A stretch of DNA of 8,529 nt, taken from Pseudomonas sp. Lineage in GTDB: Bacteria; Pseudomonadota; Gammaproteobacteria; Pseudomonadales; Pseudomonadaceae. Every line of letters begins with the position of its first letter. Within the stretch, counting starts at the first letter, position 1. Under the pieces are notes generated by a model. It saw only the letters and a program-made list of their open reading frames with translations. It did no database searches and was not told where the DNA came from. The stretch lies in contig JAQZAY010000146.1 in the NCBI GenBank assembly GCA_029239415.1, positions 1 through 8,529 of the forward strand. Direction: 5' to 3'. The position numbers were made by a program, and so were the translations under genes. Positions 6,154-8,529 of this stretch are shown here, piece by piece.

Positions 6154-6624
6154 GTGCTGACTCATCTCGATTCCCAGGGGCGTGCGACCATGGTCGACGT
6201 CACCGAAAAAGCCGTGACCCAGCGCGAGGCCGTGGCCGAAGCGCGGGTGCGCATGCTGCCGCAAACCCTGCAGATGATCGTCCAGGGCGAACACCCCAAG
6301 GGCGATGTGTTCGCCGTGGCGCGTATCGCGGGTATCCAGGCGGCGAAGAAGACCAGTGACCTGATCCCGCTGTGCCATCCGTTGATGCTCACCAGCGTCA
6401 AGGTCGAGCTTGCCGCCGAGGGCAGCGACGGCGTGCGCATCGTCGCCCGCTGCAAGCTGGCCGGGCAGACCGGCGTGGAAATGGAGGCACTGACGGCCGC
6501 CAGTGTCGCCGCGCTGACGATCTACGACATGTGCAAGGCCGTCGACAAGGGCATGGTCATCGAGCAGGTGCGCCTGCTGCAGAAGACTGGCGGCAAGAGC
6601 GGCGACTACCAGGTGCAGGCGTGA
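6154..6624 (+). CDS. moaC: MoaC, cyclic pyranopterin monophosphate synthase
   Basis: This 156-residue protein begins at GTG 6154 ([16 protein letters not shown], aligning with the E. coli start region; E. coli MoaC has 161 residues). MoaC converts 3',8-cyclo-dihydro-GTP, made by MoaA, into cyclic pyranopterin monophosphate in the cytoplasm, the first stable step of molybdenum cofactor synthesis. The expected active-site positions are all visible: K49 in HPKGDV, H75 in LCHP, E109 and E111 in GVEMEAL, and D125 and K128 in [11 protein letters not shown]. It is the first gene of moaCDE, and its TGA overlaps the moaD ATG as TGATG. Only a poor promoter candidate is seen upstream (TACACT at 6122-6127 without a good -35 box). 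moaA is not in the window. Confidence 0.97.
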   Translation: MLTHLDSQGRATMVDVTEKAVTQREAVAEARVRMLPQTLQMIVQGEHPKGDVFAVARIAGIQAAKKTSDLIPLCHPLMLTSVKVELAAEGSDGVRIVARCKLAGQTGVEMEALTAASVAALTIYDMCKAVDKGMVIEQVRLLQKTGGKSGDYQVQA

Positions 6625-6869
6625 TGAACGTTCAGGTGGTGTTCTTCGCCCGTTACCGCGAGGCGCTCGGCCATGATGGCGAGTTCGTGCAAGGCGATTT
6701 CTCGACGCTCGAAGATGTCCGCCAGGCGTTGCTGGCACGCGGGGGCAGCTACGCGCTGCTCGCCGAACAGAACCTCATGTGCGCGCGCAACCAGGACCTG
6801 TGCAAGCTCGACGAGCCGGTGGCCGACGGCGACGAAGTGGCGTTTTTCCCGCCTGTGACCGGGGGTTGA
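6624..6869 (+). CDS. moaD: MoaD, molybdopterin synthase sulfur-carrier subunit
   Basis: This 81-residue protein has a ubiquitin-like beta-grasp fold ([13 protein letters not shown] start, FSTLEDVRQALLARG helix region, NQDLCKLDEPVADGDEVAFFPPVTGG end). The C-terminal Gly-Gly is intact; in this family it is adenylated by MoeB and thiocarboxylated so that the tail can deliver sulfur to the MoaE active site. The first base of its ATG is the last base of the moaC stop codon, which implies translational coupling. No independent ribosome binding site is needed, although CAGGTGCAGG lies just upstream inside moaC. Length is usual for the family. Confidence 0.96.
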   Translation: MNVQVVFFARYREALGHDGEFVQGDFSTLEDVRQALLARGGSYALLAEQNLMCARNQDLCKLDEPVADGDEVAFFPPVTGG

Positions 6870-6870
6870 G

Positions 6871-7317
6871 ATGAGCGTTCGGGTGCAGCGGGAAGCGTTC
6901 GATCCGGGGCATGAGGTCAATGCCATGCATGCCGCCAATGTCGGCGTGGGGGCGGTGGTCGGCTTTGTCGGGTATGTGCGCGATTTCAATGATGGCCGCG
7001 AGGTAGCGGGGATGTTCCTGGAGCATTATCCGGGGATGACCGAGAAGGCGCTGGGCAAGATCGTCGATGAGGCGCAGGAGCGCTGGCCGTTGCTCAAGGT
7101 CGAGGTGCTGCACCGCATCGGCGCGCTGGAGCCAGGCCAGCCGATCGTGTTCGTCGGGGTGGCGAGCGCACACCGGCAGGCGGCGTTCGACGCCTGCAGC
7201 TTCATCATGGATTACCTCAAGACCCGGGCGCCGTTCTGGAAGAAGGAAACCACGGGGGAGGGGCCGAGATGGGTGGAGGGCAAGGCGAGTGACCAGGAGG
7301 CAGCGGGGCGCTGGTAG
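6871..7317 (+). CDS. moaE: MoaE, molybdopterin synthase catalytic subunit
   Basis: This 148-residue protein starts one base after the moaD stop codon. MoaE and MoaD form the heterotetrameric molybdopterin synthase that adds two sulfurs to cyclic pyranopterin monophosphate. Family landmarks are present: GAVVGFVGYVRD (27-38, including R37), LEHYPGMTEKA (50-60), ASAHRQAAFDAC (98-109, with H101 and R102) and DYLKTRAPFWKKE (114-126), where K117 and K124 match the catalytic lysines of the E. coli enzyme. The length matches E. coli MoaE (about 150). The GGGGG before the start is a modest ribosome binding site, so coupling to moaD is likely. The operon ends here; the next gene is convergent. Confidence 0.97.
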   Translation: MSVRVQREAFDPGHEVNAMHAANVGVGAVVGFVGYVRDFNDGREVAGMFLEHYPGMTEKALGKIVDEAQERWPLLKVEVLHRIGALEPGQPIVFVGVASAHRQAAFDACSFIMDYLKTRAPFWKKETTGEGPRWVEGKASDQEAAGRW

Positions 7318-7374
7318 CGGCTCGGCCAATCACGCATCCATTTACAGTGGTGCAGAAACCGGGAGGACCCTAGA

Positions 7375-7417
7375 TGTGGAAGCGGCTTCAGCCGCGAGCA
7401 CCGGCGCAGCCGGTGCC
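7375..7417. repeat. REP-like double hairpin between moaE and rhlB
   Basis: TGTGGAAGCGGCTTCAGCCGCGA (7375-7397) carries GCGGC-TTCA-GCCGC (7382-7395). It is followed two bases later by a perfect 8-bp stem, GCACCGGC-GCA-GCCGGTGC (7398-7416). The GTGGGAGCGG...CCGCGA layout is the hallmark of pseudomonad REP elements, placed as usual between convergent genes. No T-run follows on either strand, so any terminator role would be indirect. The rest of 7318-7449 shows no gene. Confidence 0.65.
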
Positions 7418-7449
7418 AGGCACTGAGTCATCGTCTTTGCCACTGAAGC

Positions 7450-8529
7450 CTAGCTATGCTTGCGCGGCACCGGCTTGATGAGCTCCTCGGGCGGCATCTC
7501 GCAGGCGATCTTGCGCCCTAGCAGCGCTTCGATGCCAGGCAGCTGGTAGGAGTCGTCCTCGCCGGCAAAGCTGATCGACACGCCGCTGGTCCCGGCACGG
7601 CCGGTACGGCCGATCCGGTGCACGTAGTCGTCCGGGTCTTCGGGCAGGGTGAAGTTGATCACGTGGCTGATGCCATCGATGTGGATACCACGCCCGGCCA
7701 CGTCGGTGGCGACCAGCACGGTGATGCGCCCTTCACGGAAGGCTTCCAGCGTGCGGATCCGCTTGTGCTGCGGCACGTCGCCCGACAGTTGCGCGGCGTT
7801 GACCCCATCGCGCACCAGGCGCTCCTCGATGCGCCGGACTTCGTCCTTGCGGTTGGCGAAGACCATGACCCGTTCCCACTTGTTCAGGGTCACCAGGTTG
7901 TACAGCAACTTGTACTTGTCGCTGCCGGCCACGGCATAGACATGCTGCTCCACGGTCTCGCTGGCGACGTTCTCGGGCTCGATCTCGACGATGGCAGGAT
8001 CGGTGGTCCACTGCTTGGCCAGATTCATCACGTCATCGGTGAAGGTCGCCGAGAACAGCAGGGTCTGGCGCTCGCTCTTGGGCGGGGTCTGGCGGATGAT
8101 CTGCCGTACCTGGGGGATGAAGCCCATGTCGAGCATGCGGTCGGCCTCGTCCAGCACCATCACCTCGACCATGTCCAGGTGCACCTCGCCGCGCTGGTTG
8201 AAGTCCAGCAGGCGGCCAGGGGTGGCTACCAGAATGTCGCAGTGGCGTGCCTCCAGTGACTTGAGCTGCTTGTCGAAGTCCATGCCGCCGACAAAGCTCA
8301 TGACGTTGAGGCCGGTGTACTTGGTCAGCGCCACTGCGTCCTTGGCGATCTGCACTACCAGCTCACGGGTCGGGGCGATGATCAGCGCGCGCGGCTCGCC
8401 CATGAAGCGTTCCTTGGGCGGCGGCGTCTGCTGCAGCTGGGAAATGATCGAGATCAGGAAGGCCGCGGTCTTGCCGGTGCCGGTCTGGGCCCGGCCGATG
8501 GCATCCTTGCCGCGCAGGGTGTAGCCCAG
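7450..8529 (-). CDS. rhlB: RhlB, ATP-dependent DEAD-box RNA helicase (N-terminus missing)
   Basis: The reverse strand is open from the right edge to TAG at 7450-7452, giving 359 visible residues; the beginning (Q motif and any N-terminal extension) is outside. An internal Met at 8403 is not the start, since the open frame upstream of it encodes motif I. Visible motifs, numbered from the first visible residue: I AQTGTGKT (14-21), Ia PTREL (53-57), Ib TPGR (103-106), II DEAD (127-130), III SAT (160-162), [10 protein letters not shown] (275-283) and [10 protein letters not shown] (304-311). The [18 protein letters not shown] and [15 protein letters not shown] segments point to RhlB over RhlE, SrmB or DeaD. 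RhlB unwinds RNA for RNase E-dependent decay in the degradosome of E. coli; this partnership is inferred for Pseudomonas. The tail is short (PRKHS) and lacks the long basic C-terminus of E. coli RhlB. Confidence 0.92.
   Translation of the reverse strand: MGYTLRGKDAIGRAQTGTGKTAAFLISIISQLQQTPPPKERFMGEPRALIIAPTRELVVQIAKDAVALTKYTGLNVMSFVGGMDFDKQLKSLEARHCDILVATPGRLLDFNQRGEVHLDMVEVMVLDEADRMLDMGFIPQVRQIIRQTPPKSERQTLLFSATFTDDVMNLAKQWTTDPAIVEIEPENVASETVEQHVYAVAGSDKYKLLYNLVTLNKWERVMVFANRKDEVRRIEERLVRDGVNAAQLSGDVPQHKRIRTLEAFREGRITVLVATDVAGRGIHIDGISHVINFTLPEDPDDYVHRIGRTGRAGTSGVSISFAGEDDSYQLPGIEALLGRKIACEMPPEELIKPVPRKHS

Overview
The window reads as a stretch of Pseudomonas chromosome, most likely from the P. 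putida or P. fluorescens side of the genus. This rests on the high GC content, the gene content (yaaA, a CE4-like secreted protein, a PIN-PhoH protein, moaC-moaD-moaE, rhlB), and a REP-type palindrome pair built on a TGTGGAAGCGGCTTCAGCCGCGA core. The species call is inference from recall of these families; no search was run.

Layout: (1) 1-345, minus strand: the first 115 residues of YaaA, cut by the left edge. (2) 346-480: a divergent promoter region. (3) 481-1596, plus strand: a secreted polysaccharide-deacetylase-like protein that lacks both aspartates of its first catalytic motif. (4) 1597-1727: a short gap holding an imperfect palindrome and a tandem ATCCTCC repeat. (5) 1728-4325, plus strand: an 865-residue membrane c-di-GMP protein, CHASE4-like sensor, then PAS, GGDEF and EAL, with both catalytic sets intact. 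(6) 4326-4662: a 337-bp gap with an AT-rich palindrome followed by three consecutive stem-loops just ahead of the next gene. (7) 4663-6057, plus strand: a PIN-PhoH (PhoH2-type) RNase/helicase, closed by a textbook terminator. (8) 6154-7317, plus strand: the tightly packed moaC-moaD-moaE operon for molybdopterin synthesis. (9) 7318-7449: a convergent gap with a REP-like double hairpin. (10) 7450-8529, minus strand: most of the DEAD-box helicase RhlB, cut by the right edge.

Most of the window is housekeeping: molybdenum cofactor synthesis, RNA metabolism (PhoH2 and RhlB) and peroxide/iron protection (YaaA). The c-di-GMP gene is the accessory-looking part. Its sensory half is clearly lower in GC than its neighbours, it has no clear Shine-Dalgarno sequence, and it sits between the deacetylase-like gene and phoH, with gaps on both sides that contain inverted repeats. 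The items most worth a second look are the catalytically degenerate deacetylase-like protein, the strongly structured leader before phoH, and the possible link between the deacetylase-like protein and its c-di-GMP neighbour. I did not find a clearly new multi-gene system.
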